A stretch of DNA of 64,000 nt, from positions 5,490,501 to 5,554,500 of the forward strand of contig NZ_CP029693.1 of assembly GCF_003228315.1 (NCBI RefSeq), written 5' to 3'. This DNA is from Pseudomonas putida (GTDB lineage: Bacteria > Pseudomonadota > Gammaproteobacteria > Pseudomonadales > Pseudomonadaceae). The notes under the pieces are model-generated. The model was given only the letters and a program-made list of their open reading frames with translations. It was not told the origin of the DNA and made no database searches. This document shows positions 7,550 through 15,213 of the stretch, piece by piece. The position numbers and the translations under genes are program-made. The number at the start of each line of letters is the position of its first letter. Position 1 is the stretch's first letter.

Positions 7550-8161
7550 ATGTTCGATGCACTTTTACGTCTGCAGCTTGGCCCGATCATTGAACGCCTG
7601 GCGGAAATGGAGGCCGAGCTCGAAGACCTTTACCGACGCACTGACAGTCTGTGCCGGATTGGCGTCTGCCAGGAGGTCGATGCCGCGAGCAATACATGCC
7701 GGGTGCTGCACGGCGAATTGCTGACCCCGGCCATTCGGTTTTTCAATCCCAGCGCCGGGGCGCAAAGCGAATCGCGGATTCCCTCCATGGGAGAGCAATG
7801 CCTGCTGCTGAACCATGGCGCCGGCGAAAGCAGCGCGCAATCCGTTGCTTTATTCGGGCTCAACGGCAATCGGTTTCCCCCGCCCTCGACACAAGCATCG
7901 CTGACGCGTCGCCTCTATGGGGACGGTACGGAAAGCAGTTACGACGATGCCAGCCATGCGCTGCACTGGAAGAACGGCCCGGCCGCGTTCAACGGTAATC
8001 GCGAATCGCTCGACTTGAGCATTGGCCCGGCACACCTGGCAATGAGCCCTCAATCCATCGAATTGCAACTGGGCACAGTCGGTATACGGCTGGATGCGTC
8101 CGGTGTGCACCTGAGCGGCCCGTTGGTGGATCACCAGGGCCGCGTGATCAGCTCGGCATAA
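7550..8161 (+). CDS. Baseplate assembly protein V (central spike)
   Basis: 203 aa. A helical N-terminus (LGPIIERLAEMEAELEDLYRR) precedes an OB-fold-like domain (RIGVCQEVDAASNTCRVLHG) and a beta-rich C-terminal half of short repeats (LDLSIGPAHLAMSPQSIELQ), the layout of P2 gpV. Trimeric gpV forms the membrane-piercing needle beneath the tail tube. No HxH iron-binding tip was seen. The gene is tightly packed between the completion-like gene (3-bp gap) and W (11-bp gap). Confidence 0.85.
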   Translation: MFDALLRLQLGPIIERLAEMEAELEDLYRRTDSLCRIGVCQEVDAASNTCRVLHGELLTPAIRFFNPSAGAQSESRIPSMGEQCLLLNHGAGESSAQSVALFGLNGNRFPPPSTQASLTRRLYGDGTESSYDDASHALHWKNGPAAFNGNRESLDLSIGPAHLAMSPQSIELQLGTVGIRLDASGVHLSGPLVDHQGRVISSA

Positions 8162-8172
8162 GAGTATTTCCA

Positions 8173-8505
8173 ATGATAGGAATCGACAGAAACACCGGTG
8201 CGACCGTCGACGACTGGCCGCAGTTTGTGCAGCGCGCTACCCGGGCGCTGACCACACCTTTGGGTACACGCCAGAAGCGGCCGTTGTATGGCTCTGCCAT
8301 CCCGGATCTGTTGGGGCAGAACCTGGGCGACGACGTGCTGATCCTGGCCCAGAGCCACGCCGCGCAGGCGTTCTATAACAGCCAGAACGGCATCAACGAT
8401 TTCAAGCCGCAGGTCATTGTCGCCAGCCGTCACGGCGCGGGGTTGCTCCTGCGTTTCGCTGGCACCTGGCAAAACCGGAATCAGACGTTTGAGGTGGTGA
8501 CATGA
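8173..8505 (+). CDS. Baseplate wedge protein W (gp25-like)
   Basis: 110 aa. MIGIDRNTGATVDDWPQFVQ followed by an RATRALTTPLGTRQKRPLYGS stretch matches the gpW/T4 gp25 family, in which a conserved TPxGSR-like motif precedes a short loop. gp25-like proteins join sheath to baseplate wedges and help trigger sheath contraction. It overlaps the J gene by 4 bp (ATGA), so translational coupling is likely. The length is normal for the family. Confidence 0.88.
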   Translation: MIGIDRNTGATVDDWPQFVQRATRALTTPLGTRQKRPLYGSAIPDLLGQNLGDDVLILAQSHAAQAFYNSQNGINDFKPQVIVASRHGAGLLLRFAGTWQNRNQTFEVVT

Positions 8506-9497
8506 GCATGTTGATACCGGGTCAGAATCAACTGACCGAGCCGGAGATCGTCACGGTCGAAGCGTTCGAGGATCTGCTGGCTGAGTTCAAGACCTTTGTC
8601 GTCGAGTACGTCGGCGCCCGCGCTCCGCAGAGCGCAGCGAAACTCAAGGTCAGTCTGGAGAACGAAAGCGAACTGTTGACCCTGGCCCTCGAAGCGTTTT
8701 GTGTGCGCCTGCAATTGCACGAGCGCAAGTACAACGCTCGCATCAAACAGATGCTGGCGTGGTGGGCGACGGGGAGCAATCTCGATGCCCGCCTGGCAGA
8801 CATGGGGCTGGAGCGTCAGTTGCTCGACCCCGGCGACCCGGCGGCGTTCCCGTCGATTGCGCCTGTGTACGAAAGCGATGATGACGCGCGGTTGCGTTAT
8901 TACCTGGCGCCCCACGCACCGGCTGCCGGCTCGCGCATGCAGTACCGCCGCGAGGTGTTCACCCTTGGCGAGCGCCCGATGGTGAGGGTTGATTCCGCCG
9001 CGGCAGGCCAGGTGACGGTGACCTACACATTCGCTCCCGACGGGTTTGCCGCGCAAGTCAAGGATGGCAACGGACGGCGCACGACACCGGGTGACGTCAT
9101 GGTTACGGTGCTATCCCGGGAGGGAGATGGAACAGCCTCCGCAGATTTGCTCGACGGCGTGCGCCGGCACTTCGATCGACCTGATGTGCGGCCGGAAACG
9201 GATCGGGTCACGGTGCAGAGTGCACGCATCAAACCCTACAGGATTCGGGCAACTGCCAGGATCAACTCCGGTCCCGACTCCGGTTTGACGAAAGTCGCTG
9301 CGCAGCAACAACTGCAAGCCTATGCCGACAGCTGCCATCACCTTGAAGGAAGAGTCGATCCGAGCTGGATCGACTACACACTGCATGGCGCTGGTGCAGT
9401 TCAGCTGGAGATTCTCGAGCCGCTGGCGCCGATTGTGGCGACGGCCTTCGAGGCGCCTTACTGCACCGGCATCGAGGTGGAGGTGCTTACGCTATGA
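8502..9497 (+). CDS. Baseplate J-like protein
   Basis: 331 aa. The central region has the YESDDDARLRYYLAPHAPAAGSRMQYRREV signature region of P2 gpJ, seen here as DDARLRYYLAP and AGSRMQYR around residues 127-150, followed by beta-rich domains. J proteins form the baseplate wedge edge with W and I. The start overlaps the W stop by 4 bp and the stop overlaps the I start by 4 bp, so W-J-I are translationally coupled. Confidence 0.92.
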   Translation: MSMLIPGQNQLTEPEIVTVEAFEDLLAEFKTFVVEYVGARAPQSAAKLKVSLENESELLTLALEAFCVRLQLHERKYNARIKQMLAWWATGSNLDARLADMGLERQLLDPGDPAAFPSIAPVYESDDDARLRYYLAPHAPAAGSRMQYRREVFTLGERPMVRVDSAAAGQVTVTYTFAPDGFAAQVKDGNGRRTTPGDVMVTVLSREGDGTASADLLDGVRRHFDRPDVRPETDRVTVQSARIKPYRIRATARINSGPDSGLTKVAAQQQLQAYADSCHHLEGRVDPSWIDYTLHGAGAVQLEILEPLAPIVATAFEAPYCTGIEVEVLTL

Positions 9498-10129
9498 GTG
9501 ACTCTGCCTCTCGCCCGAGCTTGTTACCCGCCAACAGCAGCGCACTGGAAAAGGCACTCGACCTCGGGTTCGGCGACTTGCTTGATCGCATTGCGCCGCC
9601 GTTTCCCGAGTTGATGGACCCGACCACCACACCCTTGGCGTTTTTGCCCTATCTCGCGGCGGATCGGGGTGTCAGCGAGTGGAGTACCGAAGCGGTTGAG
9701 GCGGAAAAGCGTCTGACCGTTGAACTCGCCTGGCCCACGGCACGCCGGGCCGGTACACGACAGGCGCTGGAAAACGCCGCCAAAGGCTTGCGCCTGATAC
9801 CTGAAGTTCGCGCCTGGTACGAGCAGGTGCCACCGGGCCAGCCCTACAGCTTTTCCGTCAGGGCCTTCACCGAACAGCCTTACAGCGAAGCCATCGATGC
9901 CCGTCTCGACCGTCGGCTGGCAGACGCCAAAAGTGAACGCGACACCCTGTCCGTGTCTGTCGGCTTGAGTGCCTTCGGCAGCCACGTCATCGGCGCATCG
10001 ACGGTGTGCGGCGAGCTGACCACGGTTTTTCCCATCGTCATCGAAGGGCTGGAAGTGTCAGGCGATGTCTTCATGGCTGCCGGACTCTACAGCGTCGAAA
10101 CATCCACTATTTATCCTCAGGGGGCCTGA
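9494..10129 (+). CDS. Tail protein I (baseplate-fibre connector)
   Basis: 211 aa. The segment LMDPTTTPLAFLPYLAADRGVSEW (about residues 40-62, with PLAFLPYLA) is characteristic of P2 gpI, followed by AWPTARRAGTRQALENA. gpI links the baseplate wedge to the tail fibre H protein. It ends one base before the fibre start, and the order J-I-H is that of P2-like tails. Confidence 0.9.
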   Translation: MSDSASRPSLLPANSSALEKALDLGFGDLLDRIAPPFPELMDPTTTPLAFLPYLAADRGVSEWSTEAVEAEKRLTVELAWPTARRAGTRQALENAAKGLRLIPEVRAWYEQVPPGQPYSFSVRAFTEQPYSEAIDARLDRRLADAKSERDTLSVSVGLSAFGSHVIGASTVCGELTTVFPIVIEGLEVSGDVFMAAGLYSVETSTIYPQGA

Positions 10130-11923
10130 ATGGCTGACTATTACACCCTGCTAACCAACGCAGGGATTGCCTACGAAACCGCCTGCAAGGCGGCGGGCAC
10201 GCCAATCAAACTGTCGCAGATTTCGGTCGGTGACGGTGGCGGCGCGGTCTACAACCCGGCGGCGACCGCCACCGCGCTCAAGCGTGAAGTGTGGCGCGGG
10301 CCGCTCAATGCGCTGTTCCAGGACGATAAGAACCCGAGTTGGTTGCTGGCCGAGGTCACGATTCCGCCTGAAGTGGGCGGCTGGTATGTGCGTGAAGCCG
10401 GGCTCTGGACCGACACCGGGATCTTGTACGCCATCGTCAAATACCCGGAGTCGTTCAAGCCGGTATTGGCGACGTCGGGGTCGGGGAAAGAGTTCTACAT
10501 TCGCTCGATTTTCGAGACCAGCAATGCGTCGTTGGTGACGTTGTTGATTGATGACACGGTGGTCAAGGCGACGCGGGCGTGGGTTGTGGACTATGTGGCT
10601 GCAGAGTTGAACAAGCTTGACGCCAAACAATCGGTTCGAGTCGCGACCACGGCCAACATGGTTTTGAGTGCACCCCAAACAATTGACGGCGTGGCGGTAA
10701 TCGCTGGTGATCGAGTACTGGTTAAAAACCAGACATTGGCGAAAGACAATGGTTTGTATGTTGTAGCCAATGGTGCCTGGTCGCGGTCGGAGGATGCCGA
10801 CAGCAGTGTGGAAGTGACGTCGGCCCTGCAGGTTTCAGTTGAGCAGGGGGCAACGCAGGCTGACACTCGTTGGCAGTTGGTAACCGATGGGGTGATTGTT
10901 CTGGGTACCACGGCATTGGTCTTCCAGAACGTGACTTATGGTTTTGCTCCATTGGCATCACCCGCCCTCGTAGGTGTGCCCACCGCACCAACGGCTGCAT
11001 TGGGCGCCAACACCACGCAAATCGCCACTACTGCGTTTGTCCAGCAGGAAATGGCCGCGGACCTGGCAACCATAGCGCCGCTGATGGATGGTGCGGCGGC
11101 AGTCGGAACAAGTACCAAACTGGCGCGTGAAGATCATCGGCACCCTATGGATACGTCGCGGGCACCCTTAGCCTCGCCCATCTTCACCGGAACTCCAACC
11201 GCTCCGACCGTCTCCCGATTTGATGCAAGTCTTAAACTGATGAACGCGTCGGCAGTTGCCAGTCGCGGCCACCAATTCTCTGCGTTCAACGCCTTTTCCG
11301 GCGCGCTAACAGGGGTTGTCTCGCATGTTGGTGGCGTTGTGCATTGTTCCGGTACAGGCCCCAATTCCTACAGTTTGCCTGACTCGACGGCCAATGTGAT
11401 TCCGGCGGGGGCAACCGTACGAGTGCAGAATTGGGGTGTGACTACCCTGGGATTGGCGATTCAAGGCACCGATAAAATGCAGGAAAACATCGACGGGTCA
11501 TGGACGACCACAACTCGCTCGATTCCTCCCGACACCTTTGTTGATTGCCTCTATATCGGCAACGGTCTGTGGTTACTCACCGGGCCTGGGGTATATGGGA
11601 AAACACGTTCATTCGGCGCATCGTTCAGTGACCTGGCCGGTTATCAGAAATTGCCAAGCGGGTTGATCATTCAGGGAGGGTTGGCGAGTAATGTCGGGCA
11701 GGCGACCAATGGCCCGGTACCTGGGCCAGTTCAGGATCTGACGTTTCCGGTGACCTTTCCGAATGCTGTTCTTTGGTGGGCGGTAAGCATGGGGTTTACG
11801 ACCATGACCACGAGTTCGTCTTTTGCTCCGGGAATGTTGCCGTTATCGACGTCGATCTTTCGGGTTCAGAACAATTACACGGCATCTGCGGGAATGATTC
11901 GGTGGATTGCAATTGGATATTAA
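10130..11923 (+). CDS. Tail fibre, tailocin receptor-binding protein
   Basis: 597 aa. The N-terminal third (MADYYTLLTNAGIAYETACK to about residue 160) is the P2-H-type baseplate-attachment domain. A middle shaft holds two similar blocks, PLASPALVGVPTAPTA near residue 274 and PLASPIFTGTPTAPTV near 345. A C-terminal domain from about residue 503 (YQKLPSGLIIQGG to the terminal IRWIAIGY) resembles the gp53-like fibre tip that contacts surface polysaccharide. This region should decide which strains are killed. It is followed by its chaperone gene after 10 bp. Confidence 0.9.
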   Translation: MADYYTLLTNAGIAYETACKAAGTPIKLSQISVGDGGGAVYNPAATATALKREVWRGPLNALFQDDKNPSWLLAEVTIPPEVGGWYVREAGLWTDTGILYAIVKYPESFKPVLATSGSGKEFYIRSIFETSNASLVTLLIDDTVVKATRAWVVDYVAAELNKLDAKQSVRVATTANMVLSAPQTIDGVAVIAGDRVLVKNQTLAKDNGLYVVANGAWSRSEDADSSVEVTSALQVSVEQGATQADTRWQLVTDGVIVLGTTALVFQNVTYGFAPLASPALVGVPTAPTAALGANTTQIATTAFVQQEMAADLATIAPLMDGAAAVGTSTKLAREDHRHPMDTSRAPLASPIFTGTPTAPTVSRFDASLKLMNASAVASRGHQFSAFNAFSGALTGVVSHVGGVVHCSGTGPNSYSLPDSTANVIPAGATVRVQNWGVTTLGLAIQGTDKMQENIDGSWTTTTRSIPPDTFVDCLYIGNGLWLLTGPGVYGKTRSFGASFSDLAGYQKLPSGLIIQGGLASNVGQATNGPVPGPVQDLTFPVTFPNAVLWWAVSMGFTTMTTSSSFAPGMLPLSTSIFRVQNNYTASAGMIRWIAIGY

Positions 11924-11933
11924 GGAGGCGCCA

Positions 11934-12362
11934 ATGTTTTTTTGCTCTAAATCGGGTGGGTTCTACGATCCCGCAATAAATGGTTCGGCTATTCCAGAAG
12001 GGGCCGTTGCAATCACTCGTGATGAACACGCAGCACTGCTAAAGGGAAATTCAGAGGGAAAACGTATAGGTAGTGACGACGAAGGCCGTCCATTGTTGTT
12101 GGATCCTTTGCCGTTGACTGGAGATGAGTTGGCGGTCAATGCGCGAGCTTGGCGTGATGGTGAGCTGGATCTATCTGATCGAGTAGTCAGTCGGCATCGC
12201 GACGAAACTGAAGAGGGAGTAGTGACCACATTGACCGCCGAACAGTACGCTCAGCTTCAGATTTACCGCATGGAATTGCGCAATTGGCCAGCGTCCAAGG
12301 GCTTTCCCTTGATAGAGCATCGGCCCTCCGCGCCGGCCTGGATCTTGGACCTTCATAAATAA
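11934..12362 (+). CDS. Tail fibre assembly chaperone
   Basis: 142 aa from MFFCSKSGGFYD; the start at 11934 was chosen for the strong AAGGAGGCGCC immediately upstream. The opening FFCSKSGGFYDPAINGSAIP and the C-terminal QLQIYRMELRNWPASKGFP / RPSAPAW are typical of the tfa/gpG-like family, which folds or trimerises the cognate fibre tip. Such chaperones are usually matched to and exchanged with the fibre C-terminus. Two intrinsic terminators follow, so it closes a transcription block. Confidence 0.85.
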   Translation: MFFCSKSGGFYDPAINGSAIPEGAVAITRDEHAALLKGNSEGKRIGSDDEGRPLLLDPLPLTGDELAVNARAWRDGELDLSDRVVSRHRDETEEGVVTTLTAEQYAQLQIYRMELRNWPASKGFPLIEHRPSAPAWILDLHK

Positions 12363-12390
12363 ACGCCCCGCACCGTCGGGGCGTTTTCTT
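12363..12390 (+). terminator. Terminator after fibre chaperone (first)
   Basis: ACGCCCCG (12363-12370), loop CACCGT, CGGGGCGT (12377-12384), then TTTCTT. It directly follows the chaperone stop codon. Confidence 0.88.
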
Positions 12391-12416
12391 ATCCGCCAAA
12401 CAAGCCCCCCCCCAAC

Positions 12417-12440
12417 AGCCCCTTACCCAAGGGGCTTTTT
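12417..12440 (+). terminator. Terminator after fibre chaperone (second)
   Basis: AGCCCCTT (12417-12424), loop ACCC, AAGGGGCT (12429-12436), then Ts. It is the second hairpin in a row, 20 bp before the next tailocin gene. Confidence 0.85.
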
Positions 12441-12459
12441 CATTCATGGAGTAACACAA

Positions 12460-12669
12460 ATGGCAGAACGCCAAACCTACACCGTGCTCGTCCCATTCCC
12501 CACGGGGCGTGGTCACTGGTCGAGCATCGGCCAGGAACTGCAATTGCTCGACGTGGAGGCCAGTGCGTTGCGCAGCGCCGGTCGCCTGGAGCTGAAAAAG
12601 ACCGAGGCTGCCGAGTCGGCCTCTCCATCCACTGCGGCCAAAAAGGCCGCTGCCAAGAAGGCTGAATAA
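12460..12669 (+). CDS. Small protein preceding the sheath gene (DUF2635-like position)
   Basis: 69 aa. An N-terminal beta-like stretch (YTVLVPFPTGRGHW.. LQLLDVEASALRSAGRLEL) is followed by an Ala/Lys-rich tail (TAAKKAAAKKAE). Mu-like tails carry a small DUF2635 protein (gp38) directly before the sheath gene, and this one sits 2 bp before it. The identification is by size, place and general look; the function of that family is unknown. The start follows GGAGTAACACAA. Confidence 0.65.
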   Translation: MAERQTYTVLVPFPTGRGHWSSIGQELQLLDVEASALRSAGRLELKKTEAAESASPSTAAKKAAAKKAE

Positions 12670-12671
12670 CC

Positions 12672-13838
12672 ATGGCTGAGGTTTTGAACTTCGAGCACAA
12701 CGGCATCACCGTCAATGCCACCGAATCTCCCGAGGCCATGGGTGGCCTGGGGGACAACGTCATCGGTCTGATCGGCACCGCGCCAAAGGCCGATCCACTG
12801 ATTCCGCGCAACGCGCCGTTCCGCATCAACAGCTTCACCACCCAGGCGCTGCTCGATCCGACCGGCAGCGAGGAGGGTACGCTGTATCACGCGGTGTTCC
12901 AGATCCTGAAAGTGGTCAAGGTGCCGATCTACGTGGTCATTGTCGAAGAGGGCGATACCCCTGCCGACACGCTGAACAATGTCATTGGCGGGATCGAACC
13001 GCTGACAGGTCGCAAACTCGGTCTCGCCGCGTTGAGCGGTGTAGCTGAGGACCTGACCATCATCGGTGCGCCGGGCTTCACCGGTACCAAGGCCGTGGCT
13101 GGCGAATTCGCGTCCTTCGGCAAGCGCATCAAGGCTCGTGTGGTGCTCGACGGCAAGGACGCTGCAGTCGCCGATCAAGTGACCTACAGCCAGGAACTGG
13201 GCGGCGCGGAGCTGGGTTTCGACCGCTGCCTGCTGGTGCACAACATGCCGTCGGTGTACTCCAAGGCCGCGAAGAAAAACGTGTTCCTGTCGCCGTCGAG
13301 CCTGGCCATCGCGGCCCTGGCCAAGGTCAAGCAATGGGAAAGCCCTGGCAATCAGGTGACCTACGCCGAAGACGTTTCGCGGGTGGTGGAATACAACATC
13401 CTCGACACCTCCACCGAAGGCGATCTGCTCAATCGCTACGGCATCAGTTACTACGCCCGCACCATCCTCGGTGGCTTCTCGCTGCTGGGTAACCGCTCGA
13501 TCACCGGCAAGTTCATCAGCTATGTGGGTCTGGAAGACGCCATCAGCCGCAAGCTGGTCAAGGCCGGTCAGAAAGCCATGGCGAAGAACCTGACCAAGTC
13601 GTTCATGGATCAGGAGGTCAAGCGCATCAACGACTGGCTGCAAACCCTGGTCGCCGACGAAACCATTCCCGGCGGCAGCGTGTACCTGCACCCGGAATTG
13701 AACAGCGTCGAGAAGTACAAGAACGGCACCTGGTACGTGGTCATCGACTACGGTCGCTACGCGCCGAACGAGCACATGGTTTATCAACTCAATGCCCGCG
13801 ATGAAATCATCGAGCAGTTCCTGGAGGACGTTCTCTAA
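12672..13838 (+). CDS. Contractile tail sheath protein
   Basis: 388 aa. MAEVLNFEHNGITVNATE and the long C-terminal segment (TKSFMDQEVKRINDWLQT; NGTWYVVIDYGRYAPNEHMVYQLNA) match the FI/major sheath family of R-pyocins and P2-like phages. Sheath contraction drives the tube through the target envelope; its presence makes this an R-type rather than an F-type tailocin. The stop codon overlaps the tube start (TAATG), which fits the need to make the two in proportion. Confidence 0.94.
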   Translation: MAEVLNFEHNGITVNATESPEAMGGLGDNVIGLIGTAPKADPLIPRNAPFRINSFTTQALLDPTGSEEGTLYHAVFQILKVVKVPIYVVIVEEGDTPADTLNNVIGGIEPLTGRKLGLAALSGVAEDLTIIGAPGFTGTKAVAGEFASFGKRIKARVVLDGKDAAVADQVTYSQELGGAELGFDRCLLVHNMPSVYSKAAKKNVFLSPSSLAIAALAKVKQWESPGNQVTYAEDVSRVVEYNILDTSTEGDLLNRYGISYYARTILGGFSLLGNRSITGKFISYVGLEDAISRKLVKAGQKAMAKNLTKSFMDQEVKRINDWLQTLVADETIPGGSVYLHPELNSVEKYKNGTWYVVIDYGRYAPNEHMVYQLNARDEIIEQFLEDVL

Positions 13839-14344
13839 TGTTTACCAACCGCGTAAGACAGGCCATCGCGGCCACCCTGCAAGGCCTGCCGTTGTCGGCG
13901 ACGGTGGAGGAGTTCACCCCGCCGAAAATCGAATTCGATATGGAGCCTCAGTCCGGTGGGCGTTTCATCGCCGAGGAAATGGCCAAGAGCGGTAAGGTGC
14001 TGGGAGCCACTCTTGTACTGCAAGGTGCTGGCCCGGAAATTTTGCTGGCATTGGGTGTGAAACTGGGTGACGACATTCTGTTGAATGTGCGCGAAGCCGG
14101 TCAGGATCAGGATGGAAATACCTGGTTCACCTATCACACTGTTGGCGGCAAGCTTAAATCCCTCGCTGAAGCGAAGTTGAAGATGGGCGACAAGCCCACT
14201 ACCACGCTTGAACTGTCCTGCCGCACTTACAACCGCCTGGAAAACGGCATCCCGGTGATCGACATCGACGTGCGCACTCAGAAGTTCGTGCTCAACGGTG
14301 TCGACATTCTCGGCGACGCCCGCCGCGCCGTCCTGCTGCCGTAA
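13838..14344 (+). CDS. Major tail tube protein
   Basis: 168 aa, the usual FII/tube length. FTPPKIEFDMEPQSGGRF near residue 26 and the C-terminal IPVIDIDVRTQKFVLNGVDIL are typical of the P2 FII family. Tube hexamers stack inside the sheath; in tailocins the injected tube carries no DNA and depolarises the target membrane. It is coupled to the sheath gene by a one-base stop/start overlap and is followed by a REP-type palindrome. Confidence 0.93.
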   Translation: MFTNRVRQAIAATLQGLPLSATVEEFTPPKIEFDMEPQSGGRFIAEEMAKSGKVLGATLVLQGAGPEILLALGVKLGDDILLNVREAGQDQDGNTWFTYHTVGGKLKSLAEAKLKMGDKPTTTLELSCRTYNRLENGIPVIDIDVRTQKFVLNGVDILGDARRAVLLP

Positions 14345-14360
14345 CACTCAAGGCGCAAAA

Positions 14361-14453
14361 CCTGTGGGAGCGAACCTGCTCGCGAAAGCGGTGTATCTGT
14401 CTGCGGTGATGCCGGCTGGCAGTTTGCATTCGCGAGCAGGCTCGCTCCCACAA
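14361..14453. repeat. REP/BIME palindromic pair inside the tailocin operon
   Basis: Inverted copies of CCTGTGGGAGCGAACCTGCTC and its near-complement (GAGCAGGCTCGCTCCCACA) lie about 40 bp apart. The same element recurs at many gene ends in this window. Here it separates the tube gene from the tail chaperone gene. Confidence 0.9.
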
Positions 14454-14500
14454 GGAACCTGGCAATTCGCCCCTCATGTGAACCATCAAGGAATTCATTC

Positions 14501-15085
14501 ATGTCCTGGACACCTCCTGTTCATGACCTGCTGTCGCCAATCACTTCCGACGACAATGTGCAGATCGAACACATCCAACTCAAACCCTTGTACTACGCCG
14601 CACAGAAAGAAGCCCTGGCCCGTGTGGGCGACGATGAAGATGACCAGTTTTTTGAACTGGCGCTGCTGGCCACCGGGCTTTCGGTCAAGGAACTCGACCA
14701 ACTCAAACGCCCGGACTACGTGAGCATCGCTCGATACGTACACGAGATGTCGACCTTGCCGGCCTCGCACTTTCTCAAGCAAGCCGCCGATGGTGAACAA
14801 CCGTCGACCGACCCCGATGCCGTGACGTTGCTGCAACCGCTCGCCGTCGCGGGACGCACCTTGACCGAACTGACCCTGGAAATGCCGGCATTGCGTGCCA
14901 CCAAAGCGATGAAAAAACTCAAGACGCCCAAGGAGCGTGCCGAGTTCATCACCGCCCATTGCACCGGCCTGATGATCCCCGATCTGGCCCTGTTGACCGT
15001 GCCTGACTGGACTCAATTGCAGGTGCGTATCGACGATTTTTTAAATCAACCGGCGGCCTTCTTTCGGAGCGCGACATCGAAGTGA
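14501..15085 (+). CDS. Tail assembly chaperone, zero-frame product (gpE-like)
   Basis: 194 aa. Placed between tube and tape measure, where tailed phages encode the chaperone that coats the tape measure during tail assembly (P2 E, lambda G). Sequence hallmarks are weak: an acidic DDEDDQFF segment near residue 45 and a helical C-terminal half (LRATKAMKKLKTPKERAEF). The start is ATG 14501. Near the 3' end the T TTT TTA heptamer at 15037-15043 would allow -1 frameshifting into the next frame; without a shift, translation ends at TGA 15083-15085. Confidence 0.8.
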   Translation: MSWTPPVHDLLSPITSDDNVQIEHIQLKPLYYAAQKEALARVGDDEDDQFFELALLATGLSVKELDQLKRPDYVSIARYVHEMSTLPASHFLKQAADGEQPSTDPDAVTLLQPLAVAGRTLTELTLEMPALRATKAMKKLKTPKERAEFITAHCTGLMIPDLALLTVPDWTQLQVRIDDFLNQPAAFFRSATSK

Positions 15086-15207
15086 TCCTCGATGTGGTGC
15101 CGCTCATTTACCGGGTAAGTGAGACGGAGATTCTGGAGTGGGACGTCGCAAAGGCGTTGCGCCGCTACGACATAGCGATCACTCGCCTTGGCGTGAAACA
15201 GGAGTAG
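14501..15207 (+). CDS. Tail assembly chaperone, predicted -1 frameshift product (gpE+E'-like)
   Basis: If ribosomes slip by -1 at T TTT TTA (15037-15043), residue 181 is followed by 54 further residues (KSTGGLLSERDIEVILD .. AITRLGVKQE) ending at TAG 15205-15207, giving about 235 aa. The -1 frame is open from 15007 to 15207 and has no good ribosome site of its own; a GTG at 15082 overlaps the upstream stop (GTGA) and is an alternative start for a 41-aa protein. P2 E/E' and lambda G/GT use the same strategy at the same map position. Slippage itself is inferred. Confidence 0.7.
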
Positions 15208-15213
15208 AGCGGC

